From NCBI RefSeq assembly GCF_003351225.1, contig NZ_QQSY01000001.1:1058124-1122123 (forward strand): 64,000 nucleotides of DNA, written 5' to 3'. The stretch comes from Dyella solisilvae (GTDB taxonomy: Bacteria > Pseudomonadota > Gammaproteobacteria > Xanthomonadales > Rhodanobacteraceae). The translations under genes were made by a program, and so were the position numbers. Below are positions 55,289 through 64,000 of this stretch, in pieces; within the stretch, counting starts at the first letter, position 1; every line of letters starts with the position of its first letter. Under the pieces are notes generated by a model. The model made no database searches. It was not told the origin of the DNA and was given only the letters and a program-made list of their open reading frames with translations.

Positions 55289-55696
55289 ATGAGCGAACTT
55301 CCCGACCTGATCCTGCTGCTGGTCTTGCTGGCCATCATCGGCGCCTGGCTGAAGCTCAGCCGCGGCCGCGAACAAGCAGTGCAGGAAGCGCGGCAACAGT
55401 GTCGCCAGCACGGACTGCAACTGCTGGATGAGAGCGTGGGCCTGCGCAGCCTGCGCCTGCGCCGCCTGCATGGTCGTGTTGCGCTGGAACGCTGCTACAC
55501 CTTCGAGGTGAGCATCGACGGTGACGATCGCGAACCGGGCCGCCTCTGGATGATCGAGCGCAGCCTGACAGGCCTTAGCCTACCCACCATCCAGAGCCAC
55601 CTGCCCGACCTGATGGCGGAGCACATGACCCCGCCGCCGGCCGACAACGTGATTCCCCTGAGGCCACACCTGCGCAAGGACAGTCGCCTGCACTGA
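55289..55696 (+). CDS. DUF3301-family membrane-anchored protein
   Basis: A 135-residue protein: one N-terminal hydrophobic helix (about 5-20, DLILLLVLLAIIGAWL) followed by a basic cytoplasmic tail with CRQHGLQLLDESVGLRSLRL and RCYTFEVSIDGDDREPG. This layout fits DUF3301, a small gammaproteobacterial family of unknown function. It is separated from nadC by 140 bases that show no terminator; convergent with sspB. Confidence 0.8.
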   Translation: MSELPDLILLLVLLAIIGAWLKLSRGREQAVQEARQQCRQHGLQLLDESVGLRSLRLRRLHGRVALERCYTFEVSIDGDDREPGRLWMIERSLTGLSLPTIQSHLPDLMAEHMTPPPADNVIPLRPHLRKDSRLH

Positions 55697-55713
55697 GGCG
55701 ACCAATCCGGGCC

Positions 55714-56166
55714 TTACTTCACCACTCGCAGGAACGGGGCGCTGCGCTTGGGCTTGTCCCCGGCCTGATCGCCCTCGGTCGTCGGCGGCGTATCGTCGGG
55801 ATCGGGCGAGGACGGCGGGGGCTGGTCGCCGCCCTCTTCGGCCGGAAACATCATGCCCTGCCCATTCTCCTGGGCGTACAGCGCCAGCACGGCGAGCACT
55901 GGAATATGGATGTTGTGGCTGACGCCGGAGAAACGGGCCTGGAAACTGATCCAGTCGTTGCCCAGGTCGAGGTTGGCCACGGCGCGCATGGCCAGGTTCA
56001 GCACCACCTGGCCGTTCTTCACGACCTGCGGCGGCACCCGCACCCCTTCGCGCGTGGCGTCGACCAGCACGTAGGGCGTCAGTTGGTTATCGGAAATCCA
56101 GTCGTAGATCGCCCGCAGCAGGTACGGGCGATTGGAGGTCATCGGCGGAAGCTTGTCGTCGGTCAT
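55714..56166 (-). CDS. sspB: ClpXP protease specificity-enhancing factor
   Basis: A 150-residue adaptor that delivers ssrA-tagged proteins to ClpXP. The globular domain (1-110) has SNRPYLLRAIYDWISDNQLT and NIHIPVLAVLALYAQENGQG. A Pro/Asp-rich flexible linker leads to the C-terminal ClpX-binding peptide APFLRVVK (E. coli: TLRVVK). It lies downstream of sspA on the same strand, as in E. coli. Confidence 0.95.
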   Translation of the reverse strand: MTDDKLPPMTSNRPYLLRAIYDWISDNQLTPYVLVDATREGVRVPPQVVKNGQVVLNLAMRAVANLDLGNDWISFQARFSGVSHNIHIPVLAVLALYAQENGQGMMFPAEEGGDQPPPSSPDPDDTPPTTEGDQAGDKPKRSAPFLRVVK

Positions 56167-56333
56167 TCAGAAACCTGATGGAGACCGGCCTCGAGGCAAC
56201 CAGACAGGCCAGGCCGGATCGATCGGCGCAGTGTAATGCGAAGCCGGCTCGGAATGTCGCGGGATCGCAACAATGCCCGCCCGGCGGGAACCCGCGTCGG
56301 CGTCGCCAGACACGGGTCGGCGGCACCGTCCAC

Positions 56334-56957
56334 TCAGGGGCGCATCGCCTTTTCTTCGGGGGTCATGCTCCGCGCAAACCCCTGGCTGGCGAACAGGCGC
56401 TCACCGTAGTCCAGGATTGGCTTGCCCTCCCGCCCCAGGTCGACACCCAGCCAGGGCAAGCGCCAGACCACCGGCGCCACCAGGCAGTCGGTGAGGCTCA
56501 TCTCGGGATTGAGAAAAAAGCGTGACGCCTTGAACAGTGGCAAGGAGGCCAGCAGGTGTTCGCGCAGTCGCTTGCGGGCGGCATCAGCGGGGCGGCCACC
56601 GGCCCGGATGGCGTCCACTTCGGGCAGCCAATCCAGCTCGATGCGGACGGTAGCCAGGCGCAGTCGGGCGCGCGACAAGGGATCAATCGGCATCAACGGC
56701 GGATGCGGATAGCGCTCGTCCAGATATTCGCAGACGACCGCGGTGTTGTAGAGCGTCAGGTCACGGTCGACCAAAGTCGGCGTGCCGCCGTAGGGGTTGA
56801 GGTCCAACAAATCTTCCGGCGGCTTGACCGGATCGACCATGACCCGCTCGTAGCTGACGCCCTTGGCGGCGAGGACCAATCGGACCCGGTGGCACTGGAT
56901 GCCATCGGCGGTGGTGTAGAGGGTGAGTGCGGTACGCGAACGAGCGCTTTGGACCAT
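56334..56957 (-). CDS. sspA: Stringent starvation protein A (GST-fold RNA polymerase-associated)
   Basis: A 207-residue GST-fold protein. The thioredoxin-like N-terminus (LTLYTTADGIQCHRVRLVLA) and NPYGGTPTLVDRDLTLYNTA plus the helical C-terminal domain match SspA, which binds RNA polymerase rather than catalysing glutathione transfer. ATG 56957 is chosen because GGGGAG is 8 bases upstream; ATG 56972 is in frame. It precedes sspB by about 170 bases, in the conserved petABC-sspA-sspB order. Confidence 0.93.
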   Translation of the reverse strand: MVQSARSRTALTLYTTADGIQCHRVRLVLAAKGVSYERVMVDPVKPPEDLLDLNPYGGTPTLVDRDLTLYNTAVVCEYLDERYPHPPLMPIDPLSRARLRLATVRIELDWLPEVDAIRAGGRPADAARKRLREHLLASLPLFKASRFFLNPEMSLTDCLVAPVVWRLPWLGVDLGREGKPILDYGERLFASQGFARSMTPEEKAMRP

Positions 56958-57033
56958 GCGCGATCTCCCCATCGACTTTATGCGAATACGGCGGCACTAG
57001 GCCGCCGTACCTCAGGCTTCCCGGGGGGCGTCC

Positions 57034-57789
57034 TTAGTGGACGTCCCTCCAGTACTCCTTCTTTAGCAGATATGCCAGGAAAGTGAAGCCTGCCAGGAAG
57101 AGCAGAACCCAGATGCCGTAGTGCTGGCGTTGCAGGGCGGCCGGCTCGGAGGCCCACTCCAGGAAGGCCGTCAGGTCACGCGTGGCCTGCTGGAACTGGG
57201 CCGGGGTGAGCTTGCCCGGCTGGGAGAGTTCCAGCTTCTCCACCTCGTCCGAGCCGTCCTTCTTCACCGCCGTCTGCAGGCCCTGCAGCTCCCACAAGGG
57301 GTTGGGCATCGAGGCGTTCGGGAACACCGCATTGTTCCAACCCACCGGACGGCTGGGGTCCAGGTAGAAGGAGTTCAGGTAATTGAAGACCCAGTCGGGA
57401 CCCTGCTCCTTGGAGCGAACCTCGAGCGAAAGATCCGGCGGGGCCTTGCCGAAGTACTGCTGGGCGAGGTCCTCCGGCATGCGCGAGGTGATCGCGTCGC
57501 CGAACTTGGCGCCGGTGAAGTTGAGGTTCTTCATGACCTCGTCTTCACTCAGGCCCAGGTCCTCGGCGAGACGCGAATAACGCACGTACTTCAGCGAGTG
57601 GCAGCCGACGCAGTAGTTGAAGAACAACTTGGCGCCACGCTGGAGCGAGGCCTGATCGCGGATGTTGGTGCCGGCGGCAGGCAGCTGCGCTTCCTGGGCC
57701 GACGCCGTCGAGGTGACGCCGACCAGGAGACCAATCGCAAGTGCAAACGAGTAGATGGCTTTCTTCATCGGGGACTGTCGCTTAGTCAT
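57034..57789 (-). CDS. petC: Ubiquinol-cytochrome c reductase cytochrome c1
   Basis: A 251-residue membrane-anchored c-type cytochrome. Signal peptide MKKAIYSFALAIGLLVGVTS (mature after ASA), haem c attachment NYCVGCHSLKY (CxxCH), distal Met ligand region MPNPLWELQGL and a C-terminal anchor helix IWVLLFLAGFTFLAYLLKKE. ATG 57789 overlaps the petB stop (ATGACTAA) and is preferred for coupling; ATG 57768 would start directly at the signal peptide. Electron acceptor from Rieske in complex III. Confidence 0.95.
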   Translation of the reverse strand: MTKRQSPMKKAIYSFALAIGLLVGVTSTASAQEAQLPAAGTNIRDQASLQRGAKLFFNYCVGCHSLKYVRYSRLAEDLGLSEDEVMKNLNFTGAKFGDAITSRMPEDLAQQYFGKAPPDLSLEVRSKEQGPDWVFNYLNSFYLDPSRPVGWNNAVFPNASMPNPLWELQGLQTAVKKDGSDEVEKLELSQPGKLTPAQFQQATRDLTAFLEWASEPAALQRQHYGIWVLLFLAGFTFLAYLLKKEYWRDVH

Positions 57790-59083
57790 GGTCAAACACC
57801 ACCCGCTCCGGCACCGGCTTGGTCTTTTCCCAGCCAAGGCGCGTGTAGAACCAGAGGAACACGAAGTACCCGAAGTAGAGGGCGGTCATCACGCGACCGA
57901 ACGTGTTTTCCCAGAAGGTAGCGTCCGAGGGGACCCACTCGACCAGCTTCTCGCCGACCACACCCGCGCCCACCAGGGCCAGTCCGATGAAGGAACCGGC
58001 GAAGGTCAGCAGCGCCACCCGGAAACCCGTGCCGCGATAGCGGATGGAGCGCACCTTGCCGGCATCGATCCAGGGCAGCAGGAACAACAGCGCGATGGCG
58101 CCGAACATGCCCAGCACACCCCAGAAGGCGGTGCCGAAGAACGACGGGATCATGCGCAGGATGGCGTAGAACGGGGTGAAGTACCACGACGGCTTGATGT
58201 GCGTCGGCGTCACCAGGTTGTTCGCCGGCAGGAAGTTGTCGTGCTCGAGGAACCAGCCACCGAACGTCGGCGCGAAGAAGATGATGAACGCGGCGATGAT
58301 CAGGAAGAAGCCGACACCGAAGGTGTCCTTCACCGTGTAGTACGGGTGGAAGGGAATGCCGTCGGTCGGGGCCTTCGGATCCCAGCGGTTGCCCTTCGGG
58401 CCGTGCTTGACGTCGACGCCGTCCGGGTTGTTCGAGCCCACTTCATGCAGCGCGGCCAGGTGCAGCACGACCAACAGCAGCAGCACGATCGGCAGCGCGA
58501 TCACGTGCAGCGCGAAGAAGCGGTTGAGCGTGGCGTCGGCGGGCAGGTAGTCACCCATGATCCACTCGACCAGGCTGCCGCCGATCACCGGGATGGTGCC
58601 GAACAGCGAGATGATCACCTTGGCGCCCCAGAACGACATGTTGCCCCACGGCAGCACGTAGCCCATGAAGGCCTCGGCCATCAGCGCGAGGAAGATCAGC
58701 ATGCCGAGCAGCCACACCAGTTCGCGCGGCTTGTGGTACGAGCCGTACATCAGGCCGCGGAACATGTGCAGGAACACCACGACGAAGAACAGCGAGGCGC
58801 CCGTGGAGTGCATGTAGCGGATGAGCCAGCCCCACTCCACGTCACGCATGATGTACTCGACCGAGTTGAAGGCTTCCGCCGCACTCGTCTTGTAGTTCAT
58901 GGTGAGGAAGATGCCGGTGACGATCTGGTTGACCAGAACCACCAGGGCGAGCGAACCGAAGTAGTACCAAAGATTGAAGTTCTTCGGCGCGTAATACTCG
59001 GTCATGTGCTTGCGGTACGCCGGCATCAGGCCCGGCGCACGCTCGGTGACCCAATCACCGACACGCGTGAATACGTTGGCCAT
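57782..59083 (-). CDS. petB: Ubiquinol-cytochrome c reductase cytochrome b
   Basis: A 433-residue integral membrane subunit with about eight helices. Haem b ligands sit in RYMHSTGASLFFVVVFLHMF and LHVIALPIVLLLLVVLHLAA. The Qo-site PEWY-type motif appears as KPSWYFTPFYAILR. It oxidises quinol and passes electrons to the two b haems. Its ATG overlaps the petA stop by one base (TGATG) and its stop overlaps the petC start, so the three genes are coupled. Confidence 0.97.
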   Translation of the reverse strand: MANVFTRVGDWVTERAPGLMPAYRKHMTEYYAPKNFNLWYYFGSLALVVLVNQIVTGIFLTMNYKTSAAEAFNSVEYIMRDVEWGWLIRYMHSTGASLFFVVVFLHMFRGLMYGSYHKPRELVWLLGMLIFLALMAEAFMGYVLPWGNMSFWGAKVIISLFGTIPVIGGSLVEWIMGDYLPADATLNRFFALHVIALPIVLLLLVVLHLAALHEVGSNNPDGVDVKHGPKGNRWDPKAPTDGIPFHPYYTVKDTFGVGFFLIIAAFIIFFAPTFGGWFLEHDNFLPANNLVTPTHIKPSWYFTPFYAILRMIPSFFGTAFWGVLGMFGAIALLFLLPWIDAGKVRSIRYRGTGFRVALLTFAGSFIGLALVGAGVVGEKLVEWVPSDATFWENTFGRVMTALYFGYFVFLWFYTRLGWEKTKPVPERVVFDHD

Positions 59084-59688
59084 CAGCCTGCCTCCTTCGG
59101 ATCCACGCCAATCTGGATGTGCGTGTCGTCGACGAAATGGTACGGAGGCACCAGCAGGTTCTTCGGTGCCGGCACGCCGGCGTAAACGCGACCGGCCATG
59201 TCATAACGCGACTTGTGGCAGGGGCAGTAGAAGCCGCCCTTCCAGTCCGGATCGAACGGCTCGGGCTTCATCACCGGGACGAAGTCAGGCACGCAGCCGA
59301 GGTGGGTGCACAGGCCGACCAGCACGAGCCACTGGGGCTTGATGGAACGGTTTGCGTTCTGTGCGTACGCGGGCTGCTGTTCGGCCGAGCCCTGGTTGGA
59401 CTTGGCGTCGACCAGACGGCTGTCCTGGCTGGGCAGCGCATCGAGCTGGGCCTGGGTACGGTAGACCACGAAGACCGGGAGGCCGCGCCACGGATAGGTG
59501 ACCTTCTGTCCCGATTCGATCTTGCTGATATCGACCGTGACCGGCGCACCCGCGGATTTGGCCCGCGCACTGGGCTCCCACGACTTGATGAAGGGCACGG
59601 CCGCTGCAACGACTCCCACGCCTCCGACCACAACGGTGGTCGCAGTGAGGAATCGGCGGCGGCCGTGATCGACGACTTCGTTCGCCAT
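59083..59688 (-). CDS. petA: Ubiquinol-cytochrome c reductase Rieske iron-sulfur subunit
   Basis: A 201-residue subunit. Twin-arginine-type N-terminal anchor GRRRFLTATTVVVGGVGVVA and the [2Fe-2S] ligand boxes CTHLGCVP and CPCHKSRYD, spaced by about 35 residues. Ends KEAG. It is the first gene of petABC. The promoter lies in the 380-bp gap upstream, which it shares with the degS-like gene. Confidence 0.97.
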   Translation of the reverse strand: MANEVVDHGRRRFLTATTVVVGGVGVVAAAVPFIKSWEPSARAKSAGAPVTVDISKIESGQKVTYPWRGLPVFVVYRTQAQLDALPSQDSRLVDAKSNQGSAEQQPAYAQNANRSIKPQWLVLVGLCTHLGCVPDFVPVMKPEPFDPDWKGGFYCPCHKSRYDMAGRVYAGVPAPKNLLVPPYHFVDDTHIQIGVDPKEAG

Positions 59689-60068
59689 CAGGCTCTCCGG
59701 TACTTACATGCCATTGAGACGCAGAACTTAATGAGTTCCGCAGGTGCTTGCCAAGCGCGTCGACACGTAAGGCGGCGAAAGCGACTTCACCGCCCACCAG
59801 ATTCCCTGGATGATCTCCCCTGGACAGCAGGCGCACATGGAGCCGGAGCGAGCAGAGTGCAGCACAGGCTGCAGGACTTTCGCTTCCCGGGCACCCAGCG
59901 CACCGGGAAGTTCCCGGGACGACCCGCTTCGCAAGCGCCAGCAGGATCTGGCACCTACAACATCACGTTAGTGTAGCGTCAGGGCATGCCTCGTACAATA
60001 AAAGCGCCGCGCCTGCGACACCTTTGCACATCCCGTCCTAACGCCTTGCCACGAAACGCAATAACGAC
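59689..60068. other. Divergent intergenic region between petA and the DegS-like gene
   Basis: No gene was recognised in these 380 bases. On the plus strand a -10-like TACAAT (59994-59999) lies 70 bases before the DegS-like ATG. A hairpin CTTCCCGG-GCACCCAGCGCA-CCGGGAAG lies at about 59882-59909. No -35 or operator was convincing. Confidence 0.5.
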
Positions 60069-61256
60069 ATGAAACATGCCGCTGGCACGCTTGCCTTCAT
60101 TGCCCGCTTCGTGGTGCTCGGGCTGGCGTTTGCCTTCGTGATCAGCCTGGTGTGGCCCGGCGTGGGCAATCAATTGCGACAGCATCTCGGCCTCGGACAC
60201 TCCGGCGTCACGCCGCCGGTGGCCTTGGCGTCCACCACGCGCCGGAGCGGCCCGGTGTCCTACGCGGACGCCGTCGCCCGAGCGGCCCCATCGGTGGTGA
60301 ACATCTATGCCAACAAGATGGTCACCGAGCAGGCGGTGCAGATGTACACCGACCCCGTGCTCCAACGGCTGTTTGGCGGCCGCCCCGCTGGCCCGGCCTA
60401 CAAGCGGCGCGAGCAGAGCCTCGGGTCGGGCGTGATCGTCAGCAGCGAAGGCTATGTGCTGACCAATAATCATGTGATCGCCAACGCCGACGACATCCAG
60501 GTGCTGCTTTACGACGGGCGCGTGGCCAAGGCAAAGGTGGTGGGCGCCGATGTGGAAACCGACCTGGCGGTGCTGAAGATCGACGCCAGCAACCTGCCGG
60601 TGATCCGCATCGCCGACCGCGACCCCGTGCGTACCGGCGACGTGGTGCTGGCGATCGGCAATCCGCTGGGCCTCAACCAGACGGTGACCATGGGCATCGT
60701 CAGCGCGATCGGCCGGCAGCTCAGCAGCGCCAGCCCCGAGGACTTCATCCAGACCGACGCGGCGATCAACCTGGGCAACTCAGGCGGCGCCCTGGTCAAC
60801 ACCGAGGGCGAACTGGTCGGCATCAATACGCTGCTGATCGGCAAGGCCGCCAATGCCGAAGGCATCGGCTTCGCCATTCCGGTCGCTAGCGCCAAGCGGG
60901 TGCTGGACCAGATCATCGACACCGGCCACGTGGTGCGGGGCTGGATGGGCGCCGACTACACCTTCGTCCCGGTCGCCGCCGATAGCGGACTGCCCGCGGC
61001 CGCCCGCGGCGCCCAGGTCACCGAGATCTACCCCGGTGGACCGGCGGCCCAGGCCGGCATCCAGCCGCACGACATCCTGCTTCGCATCGGCGCGGAAGAC
61101 ATCGTCGATCCCGCCGACCTGCGCCGCCACGAAGCGGCGCTCAAGCCGGGCAGCAAGGTGGAAGTGTCGGGGATTCGCAACGGCACCCCATTCCATACCG
61201 AAGTGATCCTGGCGCAGCGACCGCCGATGACGCCAACCGCGTCACTGGATGGCTGA
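60069..61256 (+). CDS. degS: DegS-like periplasmic serine protease, single PDZ
   Basis: A 395-residue HtrA-family protease. One N-terminal membrane anchor (about 12-30), trypsin-like domain with catalytic His in LTNNHVIANADD, Asp in VETDLAVLKID and Ser in INLGNSGGALVNTEG, then one PDZ domain (about 290-380, GAQVTEIYPGGPAAQAGIQP). An anchored, single-PDZ layout fits DegS/AlgW, which senses misfolded porins and starts cleavage of the anti-sigma-E factor. DegQ-like enzymes have two PDZs. The last 15 bases overlap the convergent transglycosylase gene. Confidence 0.88.
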   Translation: MKHAAGTLAFIARFVVLGLAFAFVISLVWPGVGNQLRQHLGLGHSGVTPPVALASTTRRSGPVSYADAVARAAPSVVNIYANKMVTEQAVQMYTDPVLQRLFGGRPAGPAYKRREQSLGSGVIVSSEGYVLTNNHVIANADDIQVLLYDGRVAKAKVVGADVETDLAVLKIDASNLPVIRIADRDPVRTGDVVLAIGNPLGLNQTVTMGIVSAIGRQLSSASPEDFIQTDAAINLGNSGGALVNTEGELVGINTLLIGKAANAEGIGFAIPVASAKRVLDQIIDTGHVVRGWMGADYTFVPVAADSGLPAAARGAQVTEIYPGGPAAQAGIQPHDILLRIGAEDIVDPADLRRHEAALKPGSKVEVSGIRNGTPFHTEVILAQRPPMTPTASLDG

Positions 61257-62351
61257 CATCCCGGCCACTACCGGCGGCCGGACGCCGCCACTGCGGATCG
61301 CCTGCCCATAGCGCTTGCGCAACATGCCGACGCGCTCGACATAGACACGGGTTTCGTCGAAGGGAGGAATCCCGTTGTATTTCTGCACGGCAGCCGGCCC
61401 TGCGTTATAGGCGGCCGCGGCGAGTTGCTCATTGCCCTGGAAGGTTCGCAGCAGAAGACCGAGGTAGCGCGCGCCGCCACGGATGTTCTGCACGGTGTCA
61501 AAGGCATCCCTGACGCCCATGTCCAACGCGGTGCCCGGCATCAGCTGCATCAGGCCCTGGGCGCCCTTGATGGACATGGCGCGCGGATTGAATGCGCTCT
61601 CGGCGTGGATGATGGCGCGCAGGAACGCTTCGTCCACGCCCGACTCCCGCGCGGCAAGCTGGATGACGTCGCCGTATTCGCCCAGATGCAGCGCCACCGA
61701 ATCCCAGCGAATGGTCGAATGCAGATTGCAGGCCGCGCAGGTGGCGATATAGGTGAACAGCATGGTCACCGCGTGGCCCTGCTGTCCGGAAGGGCGCAGA
61801 TTGGTGTACTCCACGCTGCCGTCCTTGCGCACCACGCGGAAGACGGCGCCGCGCAGCACCCGGTCGCCATCGGCCGACACGTCCGCCACGGGCTTGTCCG
61901 GCGCCGAGCTGCTCCGGGCGGGACTGGTCTCGCTGTATGTCCATTGCCCCGGCTTTCCGCCCGGGGCACGAGGCGCCGACGGAGTTACCGGTTTTGCCGT
62001 GGTCTGCACCGAATCCTCGACCCAGGCGAGCGAGGCCAGCGGCGGCGGCGCGGCCGGCGCCGCGGGGTTGGCAGAGGTCTGCGCCGAACCCTGCACCTTG
62101 GCGAGCGAGGGAGCCGCGGGATTGGCCGATGGCTTGCGGCGCACCGGATCAGGCGCGCCGGCGATTCGAGTGCAACCCTGATAGCCGGCGATGCTGCTGC
62201 TGAACACAACCTCGCCCGATGCCCCGGTGCACCGATACAGGACTCCGGCATGAGCAGCGGGAAGCCACAGCAATCCCGCCAGCAGCAAGCAGGCAGCCGC
62301 CGACCCGCGAAGGGCCGGGTGATTCACCCATGCCGGGGCAGACCTAGCCAC
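61242..62351 (-). CDS. Lytic transglycosylase (SLT family) with N-terminal DUF4124
   Basis: A 369-residue secreted protein. GTG 62351 is favoured (GGGGAGG is just upstream, then a hydrophobic leader ACLLLAGLLWLPAAHA); an in-frame TTG at 62387 is possible. After a DUF4124-type module (VLYRCTGASGEVVFSSSI) and a Pro/Ala-rich linker comes the SLT domain (about 235-345) with catalytic Glu in RAIIHAESAFNPRAMS and GAQGLMQLMPGTA, NIRGGARYLGLLLR and AAAAYNAGPAAV. It cleaves peptidoglycan to 1,6-anhydro-muropeptides. Convergent with the degS-like gene. Confidence 0.88.
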   Translation of the reverse strand: MARSAPAWVNHPALRGSAAACLLLAGLLWLPAAHAGVLYRCTGASGEVVFSSSIAGYQGCTRIAGAPDPVRRKPSANPAAPSLAKVQGSAQTSANPAAPAAPPPLASLAWVEDSVQTTAKPVTPSAPRAPGGKPGQWTYSETSPARSSSAPDKPVADVSADGDRVLRGAVFRVVRKDGSVEYTNLRPSGQQGHAVTMLFTYIATCAACNLHSTIRWDSVALHLGEYGDVIQLAARESGVDEAFLRAIIHAESAFNPRAMSIKGAQGLMQLMPGTALDMGVRDAFDTVQNIRGGARYLGLLLRTFQGNEQLAAAAYNAGPAAVQKYNGIPPFDETRVYVERVGMLRKRYGQAIRSGGVRPPVVAGMSAIQ

Positions 62352-62660
62352 GGCCTCCCCACTGGGCGTCCCGCCCCTTCCGGCCAAGCACCACCATGTA
62401 TCCCCCTTCCTCTACTCCCCCGGGGCCGAATCGGTCAGGCGCCAGGTCAGGCGGCAGTGTGCGCCCTGCCCGCCCCCTGCGCCAAGCGCGGGCCGGCGGT
62501 TTCGTGCGGCAGGACAAGGAATAGCTCCGGCCCGAGCCCCACCCGGACGCAAGTGCTTGATCCGGCTCACCGGTTCGACTGGCAGGCGGCGCCACAGGCG
62601 CGTAAACTGTGCGGTTCGGCGGCCCCTCCGCCACCTTAGTGAACGACGGTACCCAAGCCC
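62352..62660. other. Intergenic region upstream of miaB and the transglycosylase
   Basis: 309 bases with no recognisable gene. TAAACT (62601-62606) on the plus strand is -10-like and 55 bases before the miaB ATG, but no matching -35 is evident. Nothing else of note. Confidence 0.4.
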
Positions 62661-64000
62661 ATGACCGGCAAGCTTTTCATCAAGACCCACGGCTGCCAGA
62701 TGAACGAGTACGACTCGGCCAAGATGGCCGACGTGCTCAAGGCCTCGCACGGTCTGGAATTGACCCTGGATGAGTCCGAGGCGGACGTCATCCTGATCAA
62801 CACCTGTTCGATCCGCGAGAAGGCCCAGGAGAAGGTGTTCAGCCAGCTCGGCCGCTGGAAGGAGCACAAGCAGGGCGGCAAGCCGGTGCTGATCGGCGTG
62901 GGTGGGTGCGTGGCCTCGCAGGAAGGCGCGGACATCATCAAGCGCGCGCCCTACGTGGACCTGGTGTTCGGTCCGCAGACCTTGCATCGCCTGCCTGAGC
63001 TGATCGAGGCCAAGCGCGCCACCGGCAAGGCGCAGGTGGACATCAGCTTCCCGGAGATCGAGAAGTTCGACCGCCTGCCCGAACCGCGCGCCGAAGGCCC
63101 GACCGCCTTCGTGTCGATCATGGAAGGTTGCTCCAAGTACTGCTCCTACTGCGTGGTGCCGTACACCCGCGGCGAGGAGATCAGCCGTCCGTTCGACGAC
63201 GTGCTGGTCGAGGTGGCGCAGCTCGCCGAGCAGGGCGTGCGCGAGGTGAACCTGCTGGGCCAGAACGTCAACGCCTATCGCGGCCCCACCCATGACGGCG
63301 GCACGGCTGACCTGGCCGTGCTGATCCATGCCATCGCGCAGATCGAGGGCATCGGCCGCATCCGTTTCACCACCTCGCATCCGCTGGAGTTCTCCGACTC
63401 GCTGATCGAGGCCTACGCCAACGTGCCGCAGCTGGCCAACTTCCTGCACCTGCCGGTGCAGGCCGGTTCGGACCGCATCCTCACCGCGATGAAGCGCGGC
63501 TACACGGCGATCGAGTTCAAGCAGAAGATCCGCAAGCTGCGCGCGGTGCGCCCGGACATCTGCATCTCCTCGGACTTCATCGTGGGCTTCCCCGGCGAGA
63601 CCGATGAGGACTTCGACAAGACCATGAAGCTGATCGACGACGTCGGCTTCGACCAGAGCTTCTCCTTCATCTTCTCCTCCCGCCCGGGCACCCCCGCCGC
63701 CAATCTCGCCGACGACACGTCCTCGGAGGTCAAGCACGCGCGCCTGTCGCGACTGCAGGCGGTGATCAACGAGAATGCCCGCAAGATCAACGAGGCGATG
63801 GTGGGCACGGTGCAGCGCGTGCTGGTGGAAAAGCCCAGCAAGAAGAATCCCAACGAGTTCACTGGTCGCACCGAAAACATGCGCTACGTGAACTTCCCGG
63901 GCCATGCCCGCATGATCGGCCAGTTCGTCGACGTGGTGATCACCGAGGCGATGAGCAACTCGCTGCGTGGCCGGGTGCAGCTTGCCGATGAAGTTGCCGC
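62661..64000 (+). CDS. miaB: tRNA-2-methylthio-N6-dimethylallyladenosine synthase, C-terminus beyond window
   Basis: The first 446 codons of a radical-SAM methylthiotransferase; the gene runs off base 64000. N-terminal UPF0004 domain with three cluster cysteines ([40 protein letters not shown]), radical-SAM motif [18 protein letters not shown], then a TRAM domain beginning near residue 380. MiaB adds the methylthio group to i6A37 of tRNAs reading UNN codons. Start [13 protein letters not shown] is standard. Truncated only by the window. Confidence 0.96.
   Translation, partial: MTGKLFIKTHGCQMNEYDSAKMADVLKASHGLELTLDESEADVILINTCSIREKAQEKVFSQLGRWKEHKQGGKPVLIGVGGCVASQEGADIIKRAPYVDLVFGPQTLHRLPELIEAKRATGKAQVDISFPEIEKFDRLPEPRAEGPTAFVSIMEGCSKYCSYCVVPYTRGEEISRPFDDVLVEVAQLAEQGVREVNLLGQNVNAYRGPTHDGGTADLAVLIHAIAQIEGIGRIRFTTSHPLEFSDSLIEAYANVPQLANFLHLPVQAGSDRILTAMKRGYTAIEFKQKIRKLRAVRPDICISSDFIVGFPGETDEDFDKTMKLIDDVGFDQSFSFIFSSRPGTPAANLADDTSSEVKHARLSRLQAVINENARKINEAMVGTVQRVLVEKPSKKNPNEFTGRTENMRYVNFPGHARMIGQFVDVVITEAMSNSLRGRVQLADEVA

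Overview
The window looks like a chromosomal segment of a high-GC gammaproteobacterium, most probably a xanthomonad relative in the Rhodanobacteraceae (Dyella/Rhodanobacter/Frateuria-like). That placement rests on gene content and order: thrS-infC-rpmI-rplT-pheS-pheT-ihfA-merR-tRNA-Pro, petABC-sspA-sspB, D-2-hydroxyglutarate dehydrogenase divergent from serA, two very large TonB-dependent receptors, a bifunctional ornithine-lipid-type acyltransferase, and Xanthomonadales-style intergenic palindromic repeats. The genus cannot be fixed from sequence reading alone. Most of the window is well-packed housekeeping DNA. No rRNA, CRISPR array, prophage or recognisable defence island was seen.

Layout. 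1-5.2 kb: the end of an ABC-2 exporter, a class III aminotransferase, a small Cys-pair protein, a LuxR-type regulator and a PsiF-repeat protein. 5.4-8.0 kb: an ABC-F ATPase and upp, separated by a 360-bp element with perfect 31-bp terminal inverted repeats (MITE-like). 8.4-11.9 kb: a chemoreceptor and an EAL-CBS-GGDEF protein that appear to be one operon under a near-consensus flagellar sigma-28 promoter. 11.9-17.1 kb: prolyl aminopeptidase, a YncE-like beta-propeller, and the divergent D-2-hydroxyglutarate dehydrogenase/serA pair. 17.3-23.7 kb: a translationally coupled operon (FGGY kinase, class II aldolase, class III aminotransferase, a metal-site-less aldolase paralogue, MFS transporter) with a divergent TetR regulator and palindromic operators. 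This operon is the best candidate here for an uncharacterised pathway.

23.7-32 kb: tRNA-Pro and the translation-factor/aminoacyl-tRNA synthetase block. infC appears to start at AUC. thrS has a long leader with a Thr-Thr leader peptide and an intrinsic terminator. Two copies of a two-hairpin repeat lie in this block. 32-38.6 kb: a nucleotide-sugar epimerase, a HemJ-like protein, tRNA-Val, uvrB, an orphan pseudopilin, a lipoprotein, tRNA-Asn and ppnN. 38.8-45.3 kb: two TonB-dependent receptors; the second has tandem palindromes and a possible small RNA upstream. 45.4-51.5 kb: the OlsF-like acyltransferase, a grxD-SDR-marC operon, sodB and purEK. 51.6-56.9 kb: a Trm112-like protein, DUF1631, nadC, DUF3301, sspB and sspA. 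57-64 kb: cytochrome bc1 (petABC), a DegS-like protease, a lytic transglycosylase and the start of miaB, which runs off the end.

Functional themes are translation and its feedback control (synthetases, IF3, L35/L20, tRNAs, MiaB), respiration and envelope stress (bc1, SspAB, DegS), and surface/motility signalling (MCP, EAL-GGDEF, TonB receptors, ornithine lipids). All calls come from reading motifs and context by eye; no database search was run.
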